A DNA stretch of 64,000 nt from Algorimicrobium sediminis (GCF_042684585.1 NZ_JBHULS010000001.1:372001-436000); one strand, 5' to 3'; shown: positions 42,591-51,472, counted from the first letter of the stretch. Notes: generated by a model from the sequence alone, not told the origin. A program made the numbers and translations.

Positions 42591-43074
42591 TTAAAACAAC
42601 CGTCCTAACTTATCATTTAACGGAATAGATATATCAATAAACTCAAAATTTAAATTATGGGAATCTGACAAGGGTTCAATCATTTTTGTTAATGATTTCC
42701 TGTCTTTAGTTACAAACGCATCAATATTTCTATTGCGAATTTGAGAAAACAATTTAATATCGTTTATCACTACTTTTCTGTCACCAAAATCACAGAATTT
42801 TCCCAAACTTCTCAAAGTTGCTAAAAACTGACCTGCAAATTTAGCATCTGCATAATCGAATTCTAATAATCGAAAAGAATTTAAAGAAATTAAATTATCT
42901 GGATTGTCGCCTGCGGCATATTCACTAACGACAATAGTGGAAAGATACATTTCAATTCCATTTTCTAAAAAAATATTCAAAATAGTTTACAGCGTTTTGA
43001 TGAAAATCCGCATCTGATTTTAACAAACGGATACAAAAAGAACTATCTACAAGAACGCTTTCTATTTCTTTCAT
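42591..43074 (-). pseudogene. PIN-domain protein with a one-base frameshift
   Basis: From the ATG at 43074 the protein starts MKEIESVLVDSSFCIRLL, a typical PIN start with its first Asp, and reads to an Asn-Tyr-Phe-Glu-Tyr stretch. There the frame breaks at a run of seven T (minus strand; 42967-42973). Removing one T joins it smoothly to FLENGIEMYLSTIVVSEY and onward to the normal end at 42591. PIN domains are RNases and common toxins. Its start overlaps the upstream gene by four bases. A real inactivating mutation or a sequencing error are both possible. Confidence 0.65.
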
Positions 43075-43833
43075 ATTCCCTCTGCTTTAATATCATCCAA
43101 CCAAGCATCTACATTTGTTATTTTACTTAAATTAACAGAGGCTTTTTCAATTACTTTATCTAAAAGAGACTTATTAAAAACAGGCTTGTACTGAATGAAT
43201 TCGATTAATTCTAAATCCGTTAATGAATCGTCTTCAAAACTTCTTTTTCCTCTAACTTTAATTCCATATGGTTTATAAGTCTTTTTCTCACCGTCCATAA
43301 TCTGCTCTTTAGTAGCAGAAACCGTAAGATTTCCATATTTTTTAGTACTAATATGCAAATTTGGGTTTTTTCCACCTTCTTGATAAATCTCACCGTATAA
43401 GTAAAATTCACTTTCGTAAAAAGTTGGTACAATCATCTCGAAATTAGTAGTATTATCTATAACCAATGAAGGTTCTTTAGACATTGAACTATTAAATTCA
43501 ATAATATAACCATCTTTTACTGCTTTTTTTTGAAACTTATCAATTATTGATTGGCGCTTGTAATCTAAAAAATCAAGATTATTTCTTTTTTTTATTTCGT
43601 TTGTTAAGCCTTTAAATAAAATAACAGCTGTTATTGGCAGAAAGAACTTGTGTTTAGCAGAACCTTCTTCAATATCATATGAAATATGTGGACGATTTTT
43701 CTTTTCGATTAGGATATAAGAAAGACTCAACGTTTGATATAAAGTCTTTTACCTCATTTATATCAACATCTTTAGGACTTAACGTATTGTCCTTATTCGT
43801 AACCCTTAGTTCTATATAACCTTGTTCTTCCAC
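43071..43833 (-). pseudogene. Partner protein of the PIN gene, with a second frameshift
   Basis: From a GTG at 43833 the frame reads VEEQGYIELRVTNKDN and continues to ESFLYPNRKE. It then breaks at a run of five A (minus strand; 43696-43700). Removing one A joins it to NRPHISYDIEEGSAKHKFF and the rest of a 219-residue frame. Without correction a 219-residue protein beginning at a TTG (43730) remains open. The family is not recognised beyond pairing with PIN genes. It may be the antitoxin-like partner. Confidence 0.6.
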
Positions 43834-44162
43834 GTGTCTAAAATACAAATTTACTGAATATAAAAAACTGCAGCCAACAAAGTATACATAATAGTGGTTT
43901 TAGTGAGGCAAAAATGAATTTAAAGTCAGTTAGAAACCGAAAAGTAAGCATAAAAAATACACTACCTTTCATTTACAAAACTGATACAATGCTGCCTTAA
44001 AGTTATATAACACAATACCACAATTGTGTAACACAAGTAGTGGTTGTCTACCCGATATTTATACTAGTCATTTTAACGAACATTATTTAAGTCTAATATA
44101 TTGATTTATATGTGTTTGTAAAAAGTGAAAAAGATAAATACGAACCTTAAAACACTATCATC
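43834..44162. promoter_or_regulatory. Leader of the 342-residue AraC gene with paired sites
   Basis: About 330 bp. It contains a direct repeat TAACACAA (44008-44015 and 44029-44036, 21 bp apart, two helical turns) around a 10-bp palindrome CACAATTGTG (44019-44028). AraC proteins often bind such direct repeats, so this may be an autoregulatory operator. Confidence 0.45.
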
Positions 44163-45191
44163 ATGAAAACAGCATACCTAAAAGCCCATTCTACTAAAGA
44201 CGCCTTTACACAATTACAACAAGAGTTTGGTGGAAGCTTAACAACCCATTATAAAGAGTATATTTTAGAAGTAGATGGTCCGTTAGGTAAAGGGAGTATA
44301 AAAGGTGTGCCTTTAAAAGATGGTATGTCGTATCTGGAATTTAACATGGTATTTTTTACCAATGTAGAACTAACTATTGCTACACCAGACAAGCACCCTA
44401 TATTTTTTACATATTGTTCCGAAGGTAATTTTAGCCATAGCTTTGGCAAACAAACTGCAAAACACCAATTAGAAAGTTTTCAAACAGGTATTTTAACCAG
44501 TAAACAGGCGTTGGATAATGTGTTGTATTTTTCGGCACATACCCCTACAAAAGTCACACTTATTGCCGTTCAAACATTTAGTTTACCAGGTTACACCAAT
44601 ACGCAAAGTTTAAAAAATAAGTTACGTGAAACTTTTTTCGAGAACAGCACAAACACAGAATTTGTTTACATAGGGTCGCATAATTTGCAAATAGCAGAAA
44701 AAATTAATCAATTACAGGCTATAACCCAAAAAGGTTTGGTGCGCAGTTTACTTATTCAAGGCTTGGTTCATGTAATTTTAGCATTAGAAATTCAACAACA
44801 TTCCGATGATGCCAAATTAAAAGCCAAGCAAACCGGATCCCTTACTTTTTCGGAAATGAAAACTATTAAAGCGGTTTCAGATTATGTAAATGAACACTCC
44901 GATACGCAAATTACGATTACTGATTTATATACAGAATTTGGCTTGTCGCCTTCAAAACTTCAAGAGGGCTTTAAATTAATGCATGGGCACACGGTGGCAG
45001 AGTATATTAAGGAAGTTAGAATTAAAAAAGCTGAAGTGTTGCTTAAAAGCACCGATATGAATATTTCGCAAGTGGTTTATACCATTGGTTTAACTAGTAG
45101 AAGTTACTTTTCTAAAATATTCAAGGAAAAATATAATTGTAGCCCAAAAGATTATAAAATTTCTCAAAGAAACACATCTATTTCTGCCTAA
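44163..45191 (+). CDS. AraC-family transcription regulator (342 residues)
   Basis: The C-terminal domain (about 235-335) has two helix-turn-helix motifs, with ITITDLYTEFGLSPSKLQEGF and VYTIGLTSRSYFSKIFKEKY (about 308-327), the AraC hallmark. The N-terminal 230 residues are a beta-rich sensor domain of unknown ligand. It precedes a copper-binding protein and a stress flavin protein, which it may control. Its leader has paired repeats. Confidence 0.9.
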   Translation: MKTAYLKAHSTKDAFTQLQQEFGGSLTTHYKEYILEVDGPLGKGSIKGVPLKDGMSYLEFNMVFFTNVELTIATPDKHPIFFTYCSEGNFSHSFGKQTAKHQLESFQTGILTSKQALDNVLYFSAHTPTKVTLIAVQTFSLPGYTNTQSLKNKLRETFFENSTNTEFVYIGSHNLQIAEKINQLQAITQKGLVRSLLIQGLVHVILALEIQQHSDDAKLKAKQTGSLTFSEMKTIKAVSDYVNEHSDTQITITDLYTEFGLSPSKLQEGFKLMHGHTVAEYIKEVRIKKAEVLLKSTDMNISQVVYTIGLTSRSYFSKIFKEKYNCSPKDYKISQRNTSISA

Positions 45192-45218
45192 ATAAGAACG
45201 AACCAAAATAGTAGTAAG

Positions 45219-45536
45219 ATGATCCAGAATTATAAAAGTTGTATTGAAGCTTGCCAGCAATGTGTAATAGATTGCCAACAGTGTGCTACTAAAATGGCTG
45301 CTTTAGAAAGTCATAATGCTTGTCCAAACTGTTGCATGCAATGTACAGAAGTCTGTTTGCTAGCCATCAAGTTTATGATAGCCGATAGCCCATTTACCAA
45401 GCAGGTTTGTGCTTTGTGTGCAGAAATATGCCAGTGGTGTGCCCAGCAGTGTTTGGAGCATCCTCATAAACACTGTCAGGATTGTGCGGCTTCTTGTTTA
45501 GCTTGTGCTGAAGCTTGCTTGGCGCACGCAGCCTAA
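45219..45536 (+). CDS. Cys-rich four-helix copper-binding protein
   Basis: 105 residues with about 20 Cys spread through helical CxxxC and CxxC repeats (CIEACQQCVIDCQQC, CPNCCMQCTEVC, CALCAEICQWCAQQC, CQDCAASCLACAEAC). This is the pattern of the copper-storage family Csp and DUF326, in which Cys line a four-helix bundle and bind many Cu(I). It has no signal peptide and is likely cytosolic. It follows the AraC gene by 27 bases. Confidence 0.85.
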   Translation: MIQNYKSCIEACQQCVIDCQQCATKMAALESHNACPNCCMQCTEVCLLAIKFMIADSPFTKQVCALCAEICQWCAQQCLEHPHKHCQDCAASCLACAEACLAHAA

Positions 45537-45570
45537 AAAACACTTAAGTACTAATTAAAAAATTAAAACA

Positions 45571-46083
45571 ATGAAAACACAAAACTATACAAAAGATAAA
45601 AATGGCATTCAAAAAATGCATCAACTAATAACTGTGCCAAAAGTAGTTATGTTGGCCACCCAACTTAATAAAACACCATTTTCTGTGTGTCCTATGACTT
45701 TGCAGGAATTGGATGACCAAGGACAAATGTGGTTTTTTTCATCTAAAACAAGTAGTCATTTTTCAGATATACAAGAAGATAATAGCGTCCAGATTATGTA
45801 CACCGATGAATTGAAGCAACAATATATTTCAATTTACGGAAACGCCACGCATATTGTAGATAGCCAAAAAACCAAAGAACTTTGGAACCCTAAATTTAAT
45901 AAATGGTTTGAAGGTATGGACGACTCCAACCTAGCTCTTTTATGTGTTAATATAGAGCAAGCAAGTTACTGGGACTCGGGTTTAGGAAAATTGGTGTCCT
46001 TTTTCTCGATTGCAGATGGTGTTATTCAAGATAACCCCCAAAATGTTGGTAGTAAAGGTCACATAGACATGCAGAATCATTAA
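45571..46083 (+). CDS. Pyridoxamine-5'-phosphate oxidase-like stress protein (GSP26 type)
   Basis: 170 residues with the split-barrel flavin fold: VVMLATQLNKTPFSVCPMT, MWFFSSKTSSHFSDIQED (about 52-69) and VQIMYTDELKQQYISIYGNATHIV. The family includes general stress protein 26. It probably binds FMN and acts in oxidative or general stress. It follows the copper-binding gene in the same direction and ends with a terminator. Confidence 0.85.
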   Translation: MKTQNYTKDKNGIQKMHQLITVPKVVMLATQLNKTPFSVCPMTLQELDDQGQMWFFSSKTSSHFSDIQEDNSVQIMYTDELKQQYISIYGNATHIVDSQKTKELWNPKFNKWFEGMDDSNLALLCVNIEQASYWDSGLGKLVSFFSIADGVIQDNPQNVGSKGHIDMQNH

Positions 46084-46103
46084 AATTTTAACCTTGCAAT
46101 TAT

Positions 46104-46136
46104 AAAAAGTGCCTGCTTTATGCAGGCACTTTTTGT
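46104..46136. terminator. Bidirectional terminator
   Basis: AAAAAGTGCCTGC and GCAGGCACTTTTT form a 13-bp stem with a 5-nt loop. It can serve the GSP26-type gene on the plus strand and the small gene on the minus strand. Confidence 0.85.
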
Positions 46137-46176
46137 TTGGCTAAAAAAATATGTTTTTAAAAATAAGGTTTTGGGT

Positions 46177-46329
46177 TTAAAACCATCCCAAATAAAAACC
46201 TGAAATAATTACAGCTGCAATTAAAACCACAAGGGCTGCAATTACAAAAGTGGCCGTAAAAGTTGTTTTTTTGTCGTCTTGAAATAAATAATCTTCTCTG
46301 TCCGAATCTTCATCTTTAATTACTGGCAT
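46177..46329 (-). CDS. Small one-helix membrane protein
   Basis: 50 residues. The acidic N-terminus (MPVIKDEDSDREDYLFQDD) is followed by one hydrophobic helix (about 25-47) ending GFYLGWF. It starts 12 bases after the aldehyde dehydrogenase stop and is probably co-transcribed with it. No known family. Confidence 0.6.
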   Translation of the reverse strand: MPVIKDEDSDREDYLFQDDKKTTFTATFVIAALVVLIAAVIISGFYLGWF

Positions 46330-46341
46330 ATTTAAATAGTT

Positions 46342-47706
46342 TTAAAGGTTAATGTATACAGTTTTTATATTTACAAATTCATGAATCCCTTCCTTAGATA
46401 GTTCTCTGCCGTAGCCAGAAGCTTTGGTGCCGCCAAAGGGTAAACGGGCATCCGATTTTACCAATTCGTTAATAAAAAAAGCGCCATCTGGAATTTGGCT
46501 AATTTGGTGTTTAGCGGCTTCGGTATTTTCTGTGAAAACCATACAGCCCAAACCAAAATTAGATGTAGCTGCCATTTTGTAGGCTTCTTGGGCATTTTCT
46601 ACTTTAATTACTGCAGCAACTGGTCCAAAGGTTTCCTCATCAAAAACCGGCATACCGGGCGTTACATGTGTTAGGATAGTAGGTTTATAAAATGTTTTTT
46701 TACGGCTATTACCCAAGTGTACTGTCGCTCCCATATCCACCGAATTCTGTACCTGTTGGTGTAATGTTTCGGCAAGATCCTCGCGGGCTAAAACACTCAA
46801 ATCTGTTTGTTCCTGCATGGGGTCTCCGGTTTCAATAGCCTCTATATGTTGTTTAAAAGTTTCCATAAATTCGTCGTAAATGCCTTCCTCAACAATAAAA
46901 CGTTTTGCAGCAATACAACTTTGTCCGGTATTTTGCATGCGGGCATGAACCATGGTTTTTATGTACTTATCCAGGTTGGCATCGTTTAAAACAATACAAG
47001 CGTTATTGCCGCCTAACTCCAATACGGTTTTTTTTAGGTGTTTGCCGGCCAAATTAGCAATGTGTTTGCCAGCTTTTTCACTCCCTGTTAACGATACGGC
47101 TTGAATACGCGTATCGGCTATTATGTTTTCAATCTGCTCATGCGTAACCAACAAGGTTTGGAAACAGCCATCCGGATAGCCACTTTTTGTAAATAAATCG
47201 GCTATTAAAAGTGCACAACCAGTAACATTTGCAGCATGTTTTAAAAATACGGTATTACCTGCCGTTATGGTAGGTATGGCAAAACGCAACACCTGCCAAA
47301 AAGGATAATTCCAGGGCATAATACCTAAAATACAGCCCAACGGATCGTAACTTATAAAACTCTCGTGAGCCTCTGTTTCTATTAAAGCATCTGCCAAAAA
47401 TTGGTCGGCGTTTACAGCATAAAAATCAATTAAAGTTTGGCATTTATCTATTTCGGCCAAACTCTGCGAAATGGGTTTGCCCATTTCTTTGGTTATAAGC
47501 TCGGCATATTCCTGCCTATTAGCAGCTAGGGTTTTGCCTAAACGTTCTAATAAGGCAGTTCTCTCTTCAATAGCTGTGTGGCGCCATTTTAAAAACTGCT
47601 GGTGCCCGCGTTTTAAGTAGTTTTCAAGGGTGGCATCAGAAAATGTTTCGTAAATTTTTATAACCTGATTTGTATAAGGATTTATGGTTTTAATTGTTTT
47701 AGACAT
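46342..47706 (-). CDS. NAD(P)-dependent aldehyde (succinate-semialdehyde type) dehydrogenase
   Basis: 454 residues. Family marks are the cofactor-binding GIMPWNYPFWQ (about 129-139), the general base Glu in LELGGNNACIVL (about 231-242) and the catalytic Cys in NTGQSCIAAKRF (about 262-273). The closest general match is succinate-semialdehyde dehydrogenase. Aldehyde detoxification during stress is a likely role; the substrate is not certain. Confidence 0.85.
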   Translation of the reverse strand: MSKTIKTINPYTNQVIKIYETFSDATLENYLKRGHQQFLKWRHTAIEERTALLERLGKTLAANRQEYAELITKEMGKPISQSLAEIDKCQTLIDFYAVNADQFLADALIETEAHESFISYDPLGCILGIMPWNYPFWQVLRFAIPTITAGNTVFLKHAANVTGCALLIADLFTKSGYPDGCFQTLLVTHEQIENIIADTRIQAVSLTGSEKAGKHIANLAGKHLKKTVLELGGNNACIVLNDANLDKYIKTMVHARMQNTGQSCIAAKRFIVEEGIYDEFMETFKQHIEAIETGDPMQEQTDLSVLAREDLAETLHQQVQNSVDMGATVHLGNSRKKTFYKPTILTHVTPGMPVFDEETFGPVAAVIKVENAQEAYKMAATSNFGLGCMVFTENTEAAKHQISQIPDGAFFINELVKSDARLPFGGTKASGYGRELSKEGIHEFVNIKTVYINL

Positions 47707-47894
47707 AAGTATTTATTTTTAAGAATTTAAACTAAATTAAATCGGGGTTTTAAGTTAACGTATTTACAAAAAAATGTAACGCGATGCGTGAATTTGTTTT
47801 CCGTTAATATTTATATGCTTTGCGTTAATGTAACCTATTCATTATCATGATATTTGTATAGCATTAAAATAGTAATTAACTAATAATAATTATC

Positions 47895-48224
47895 ATGAAC
47901 AACAACGGAAATACAGCACTAGGCGTTTTAGCAGGTGCAACCATAGGTGCCGTACTAGGTATTTTATTTGCTCCTAACAAAGGTAGCGTAACCAGACAAC
48001 GCATTGTAGACAGTGCGGAAGCTCAAAAAGAAAAATTGGCGTCTACAGCAACAGATTTACGCGATAAAGTAGCTGAAACCATTAGTGCTGAAAAAGATAG
48101 TTTGGAGAATAGGGTAGAGTCCATTGTTTCCGACGCCAGTTATAAGGCCGAAGATGTAATTACGACTCTAGAAGCCAAATTAAAGGATTTAAAAGCGAAG
48201 AATAAAAAACTTCAAAAATCCTAA
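47895..48224 (+). CDS. YtxH-domain protein (paralog 2)
   Basis: 109 residues, paralogous to the protein at 31761: GVLAGATIGAVLGILFAPNKG as the membrane helix, then EAQKEKLASTATDLRDKV and the same C-terminal pattern ending KAKNKKLQKS. It begins the second YtxH / holin-like / DUF6327 triplet and lies divergent from the aldehyde dehydrogenase gene. Confidence 0.85.
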   Translation: MNNNGNTALGVLAGATIGAVLGILFAPNKGSVTRQRIVDSAEAQKEKLASTATDLRDKVAETISAEKDSLENRVESIVSDASYKAEDVITTLEAKLKDLKAKNKKLQKS

Positions 48225-48230
48225 ATCCCT

Positions 48231-48596
48231 ATGGGTGTATTTAAAACCATAGGAGACCACGCAAATAACGCCACCCATATAGCCGAGCGCTATTTAAAAA
48301 CTACGCATCAATACTATAAGCTAAAGTTTTTTAAAGAAATAGCTTTTGCGGTTAGCATGGTAAGTAAGGTGCTTTTAATAGGGGCTTGCATTGCCATTGC
48401 ACTAATTTTTGCAGCTGTTTCTGGAGCGCTATTTTTAGGGCAACTTTTCAATAATTTGGCTTTAGGTTATGTAACTATGGCTGGCATTTTTGTGCTATTA
48501 GCTTGGTTGATTTACAGCAACAGACACCTTGTAAACACCTACGTGCTAAAGAAAATGAGTGCTAACTTTTTTTCTGATGACGACTCGGATTTTTAA
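48231..48596 (+). CDS. Holin-X-like membrane protein (paralog 2)
   Basis: 121 residues with two membrane helices (about 47-72 and 80-100) and the same layout as the protein at 32093. The first 35 residues are amphipathic (THIAERYLKTTHQYYKLKFFKE). It is probably a membrane-stress protein rather than a lysis holin. Confidence 0.75.
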   Translation: MGVFKTIGDHANNATHIAERYLKTTHQYYKLKFFKEIAFAVSMVSKVLLIGACIAIALIFAAVSGALFLGQLFNNLALGYVTMAGIFVLLAWLIYSNRHLVNTYVLKKMSANFFSDDDSDF

Positions 48597-48634
48597 CAAC
48601 TAATTTAAACCCTAGCAACTTAAAAAAAGCTTGT

Positions 48635-48844
48635 ATGAAACCAACCTTTTCAAATTTTCAGCAAATTGATATCCGACTGCGACAATTAGATTTAGAGCGA
48701 CAAATAGCTAAAGAAGAATTAAAACTTTTGAAAACCGAAATTTCACAAGAATTCCAACCCTATTCATGGGTGGAACCACTTGTAAAAGGCGCCAGTAAGT
48801 ACGGTATTTTTTACATGCTTAAGGCGCTATTTTCAAAACGCTAA
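48635..48844 (+). CDS. DUF6327-like small protein (paralog 2)
   Basis: 69 residues, closely like the protein at 32447: FQQIDIRLRQLDLERQIAKEELKLL, then a short hydrophobic tail (GASKYGIFYMLKALF). It completes the duplicated triplet. Confidence 0.75.
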   Translation: MKPTFSNFQQIDIRLRQLDLERQIAKEELKLLKTEISQEFQPYSWVEPLVKGASKYGIFYMLKALFSKR

Positions 48845-48889
48845 CTACTATTGGTAGTTTGTAGAAACTACAAACTTAAAATTTGAATT

Positions 48890-49324
48890 ATGACAATTTT
48901 TGAAGCCATCCGGACCGATCACGATACACAACGCAACTTGTTAAATAAGTTGGTAGAAACATCTGGCGATACAGCCAAAAGAACAGCTATTTACAACAAG
49001 GTAAAAAAACAATTAAAAGTTCATGCCGATGCCGAGGAGCGTCATTTTTACAAACCATTAATTAGCAACGACATGATGCAAGATCACGCCAGACATGGCA
49101 TTGCGGAGCATCACGAAATTGACGAACTATTAGAACAATTAGACAATACAAGCATGGACCAAGCCGCATGGCTAAAAATTGCAAAAAATTTACAAGAAAA
49201 AGTAACCCATCATTTAGATGACGAGGAACACAGTTTTTTTCAATTAGCAGGAAAGGTTTTTACCGCCAATCAAAAAAATACGTTAGCAAAAGCCTATCAG
49301 GATTACATGCAAACACATTTATAA
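48890..49324 (+). CDS. Hemerythrin-domain protein
   Basis: 144 residues with a hemerythrin four-helix pattern. Candidate iron ligands are the His in RTDHDTQR (about 9-15), HADAEERHFY, ARHGIAEHHEIDELL (about 68-82) and THHLDDEEHSFF (about 108-119). It probably senses or detoxifies O2, NO or peroxide. It is a lone gene between the triplet and the four-helix DUF2383 gene. Confidence 0.85.
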   Translation: MTIFEAIRTDHDTQRNLLNKLVETSGDTAKRTAIYNKVKKQLKVHADAEERHFYKPLISNDMMQDHARHGIAEHHEIDELLEQLDNTSMDQAAWLKIAKNLQEKVTHHLDDEEHSFFQLAGKVFTANQKNTLAKAYQDYMQTHL

Positions 49325-49390
49325 AACTAGAGATGTTATATAGCAGGCATCTTTAAAGAAATCTGCTTATCAATATAAATAAATTATATC

Positions 49391-49840
49391 ATGACAACAT
49401 ACACTAAAGAAGTAGGCGATAAATTAAATGCCTTACTTGAAAAAAATTACGATGCAGAAAAAGGCTATAAAAAAGCTGCAGAAAACACTGATCACAACGC
49501 TTTAAAACGCTTTTTTAATAAAAAAGCAGAAGAACGTTATAATTTTGGACACCAACTTAAATCAGAAATAAGAAGTTTTGGTCAAGAAGTGGACAAAGGC
49601 GGTAGCGCAACCGGAACAGCACACCGTGCGTGGATGGATGTGAAAGCTTTATTTTCAATGGATAATGAAGAATCCATGTTGGAAGAAGCTATTCGCGGCG
49701 AAAAAGCATCGGTAGAAGAATACAACGACGTGCTAAACGAAACAGCTTTGCCAGTTTCTACCAGAGACTTGGTGCTTCAACAGAAAAATACCATTTCGCA
49801 AGAACTACAAAGCATCAAAAAATTAGAAGATTTGCAATAA
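49391..49840 (+). CDS. PA2169/DUF2383-family four-helix protein
   Basis: 149 residues, all helical, with EKNYDAEKGYKKAAENTDHNALKRFF (about 18-43), a Glu-rich middle (RAWMDVKALFSMDNEESML) and EEAIRGEKASVEEYNDVLNE. The family is ferritin-like and linked to stress. It is followed by a strong terminator. Confidence 0.85.
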   Translation: MTTYTKEVGDKLNALLEKNYDAEKGYKKAAENTDHNALKRFFNKKAEERYNFGHQLKSEIRSFGQEVDKGGSATGTAHRAWMDVKALFSMDNEESMLEEAIRGEKASVEEYNDVLNETALPVSTRDLVLQQKNTISQELQSIKKLEDLQ

Positions 49841-49869
49841 TAGTTTTGGCAAATTAAAATAGACGTTAA

Positions 49870-49905
49870 AGAAGGAGATGTACAGTACGTCTCCTTTTTT
49901 TTTTG
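49870..49905 (+). terminator. Terminator after the DUF2383 gene
   Basis: AAGGAGA and TCTCCTT pair, followed by ten T. Confidence 0.8.
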
Positions 49906-50061
49906 GGTTAAATAGCTTTCCTAAAAAAAAAGGTGGTAAACATCTGTAAATGAGTTAAAAGGAAATTTAAATGAGCAAGGTTTAGCCAGCAAAAAAATGG
50001 ATATTTGTATTATAGCTTACTGAAAGTCAGTGTGCTAATTAACCAATTAACACTTTTATTT

Positions 50062-50220
50062 ATGCTACGTTGGACCATTATTTTTATCGTATTAGCTATT
50101 ATAGCCGGAATTTTTGGTTTTGGCGGAATAGCGGCAGGCGCTGCTGGAATAGCCAAAATTCTATTTTTTATTTTTATCGTTTTATTAATTATTTCACTTA
50201 TTCGAGGTAGAAAAGCGTAA
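50062..50220 (+). CDS. DUF1328-family small membrane protein
   Basis: 52 residues from the ATG at 50062; an earlier frame start at 50005 is unlikely. It is nearly all hydrophobic, with two helices (IIFIVLAIIAGIFGFGGIA and IAKILFFIFIVLLIISLI), and ends in a basic RGRKA. DUF1328 proteins are small stress-linked membrane proteins. Confidence 0.8.
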   Translation: MLRWTIIFIVLAIIAGIFGFGGIAAGAAGIAKILFFIFIVLLIISLIRGRKA

Positions 50221-50258
50221 ACGAACCCATTCTTGTTAAATCATTTAAAATTAGTATT

Positions 50259-50417
50259 ATGAAAAAATTTCTTTATTTATTCTTATTTATTTTCAGTTTG
50301 TCTTTGGTATTGCCTAGCTGTCGCGAACAAAAAAACGACAGTGTAGAAGATGTTGCCGATGATGTAGGCGATGCAGTTGAAGATGCAGCAGACGATGTGG
50401 AAGATGCGGTAGATTAA
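50259..50417 (+). CDS. Small lipoprotein with acidic repeat
   Basis: 52 residues. A signal peptide ends in the lipobox-like LVLPSC (Cys21). The rest is an acidic repeat of the form E/D-D-x-x-D-D (DVADDVGDAVEDAADDVEDAVD). It is probably an outer-membrane lipoprotein of the entericidin-like kind. Nothing else is known. Confidence 0.65.
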   Translation: MKKFLYLFLFIFSLSLVLPSCREQKNDSVEDVADDVGDAVEDAADDVEDAVD

Positions 50418-50469
50418 AAATAGGTTAAAAACTATGTTATACAACTAAAAATCCGTATTTTAGGAATTA

Positions 50470-50509
50470 TAAAAGCAGGCTATTGCAATCGCATGTTAGC
50501 CTGCTTTAA
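50470..50509 (+). terminator. Terminator after the small lipoprotein gene
   Basis: AAAGCAGGCTA (50472-50482) and TAGCCTGCTTT (50497-50507) pair perfectly. It overlaps the longer reading of the next gene, which supports a later start there. Confidence 0.65.
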
Positions 50510-50525
50510 TGACACCTTAAATAAA

Positions 50526-50858
50526 ATGATTACTATGGAACAACAGCGCAACGAACTTAATTACATACAAAAATATCAAGCACGCGGCTACACAAGTAGT
50601 TTTAAATGTGTTGAAAATGAACTGGTAGAATTGGAAACAAGAACACCTTACAAGCCCGAAGATATTATTATAAAACGCACGCACCGTTTTGAAGGTATGA
50701 GTAACCCGTCGGATATGTCAATATTATTTGTAATTGAAACGAAAGATCATAAAAAGGGTTTGGTTACCGCTTCCTATGGTATTGATAGCGATACCGCTTT
50801 AGATACTTTTTTTAAAAGTATACCAGCTGCCAACGATCATTCAAACGATGCCATTTAA
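50526..50858 (+). CDS. Small hypothetical protein
   Basis: 110 residues from the ATG at 50526 (another in-frame ATG at 50535). It has mixed alpha/beta sequence, with a NYIQKYQARGYTSSFKCVE region, a TPYKPEDIIIKRTHRFEG segment and a conserved-looking LFVIETKDHKKGLVTASYG. No family is recognised. The first 14 codons of the longer open frame (from 50493) overlap a terminator and are left out. Confidence 0.65.
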   Translation: MITMEQQRNELNYIQKYQARGYTSSFKCVENELVELETRTPYKPEDIIIKRTHRFEGMSNPSDMSILFVIETKDHKKGLVTASYGIDSDTALDTFFKSIPAANDHSNDAI

Positions 50859-50882
50859 ATAATATCAAAATCACTGAAAACC

Positions 50883-51272
50883 TTAATGGGTTTCCGAAGG
50901 GAGGTATTTACTAACCTCCGATGGTGTTTTTATTAAATAATGACGGCTGCCATTAATAAGTACAGGACCTTTTAAACAAGTTGGTTCACTCTGCAGTACT
51001 TTAATCCAGTCGGTTTCTTTTAAATTTACAGGTTCAGAGCCATAAGCCTCTTTAAAATTAGGATGCTTTTTATCTACTAAATCGGCAACCGCTAAATCAA
51101 GATTTTTAGCGAGCTCCGTCCACTGTGTTCCCGTTACTTTTGTTTTCGAAATATCAATGGCTAAAACATCCTTGTTTGTGGCCTGCACGTATGCAAAAGC
51201 TTGTTGCCCCAAACTATTATTGGAGTTGTAATACAGTTTCACTTCACGTTTATTTTTGGCTATTGTACCCAT
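50883..51272 (-). CDS. ArsC/Spx-fold protein lacking the catalytic Cys
   Basis: 129 residues from the ATG at 51272. It keeps the arsenate reductase/Spx layout: YYNSNNSLGQQAFAYVQ at the start, AIDISKTKVTGTQWTELAKNL, and CLKGPVLINGSRHYLIKTPSEV at the end. In the active-site loop, where ArsC has Cys, this copy has Asn-Ser-Asn-Asn-Ser. It is therefore probably not an arsenate reductase and may bind RNA polymerase or another partner, as Spx does. It is convergent with the previous gene. Confidence 0.65.
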   Translation of the reverse strand: MGTIAKNKREVKLYYNSNNSLGQQAFAYVQATNKDVLAIDISKTKVTGTQWTELAKNLDLAVADLVDKKHPNFKEAYGSEPVNLKETDWIKVLQSEPTCLKGPVLINGSRHYLIKTPSEVSKYLPSETH

Positions 51273-51472
51273 GGTTTTTAATTTTAAAAATACGGGATAA
51301 CCGCATGTTTGCATAACGTAAAAAAAATAAGTTTTAACGCATTTACTACAAACCATGGGTTATACCTATCTATTCGAATATTGAAGCTAACCGGTTCCGC
51401 CAGCTATTGCTAATTTCAATAGCTACATAATAACTTTTAATAAGAAAATGAAGCCATTTCTTTCAAAAACTA

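Noticed and set aside
43071..43730. The 219-residue frame taken as a complete gene with a TTG start
   Set aside because: Upstream sequence continues as sensible protein in the next frame after a one-base homopolymer correction, so the TTG start is probably an artefact of the frameshift.
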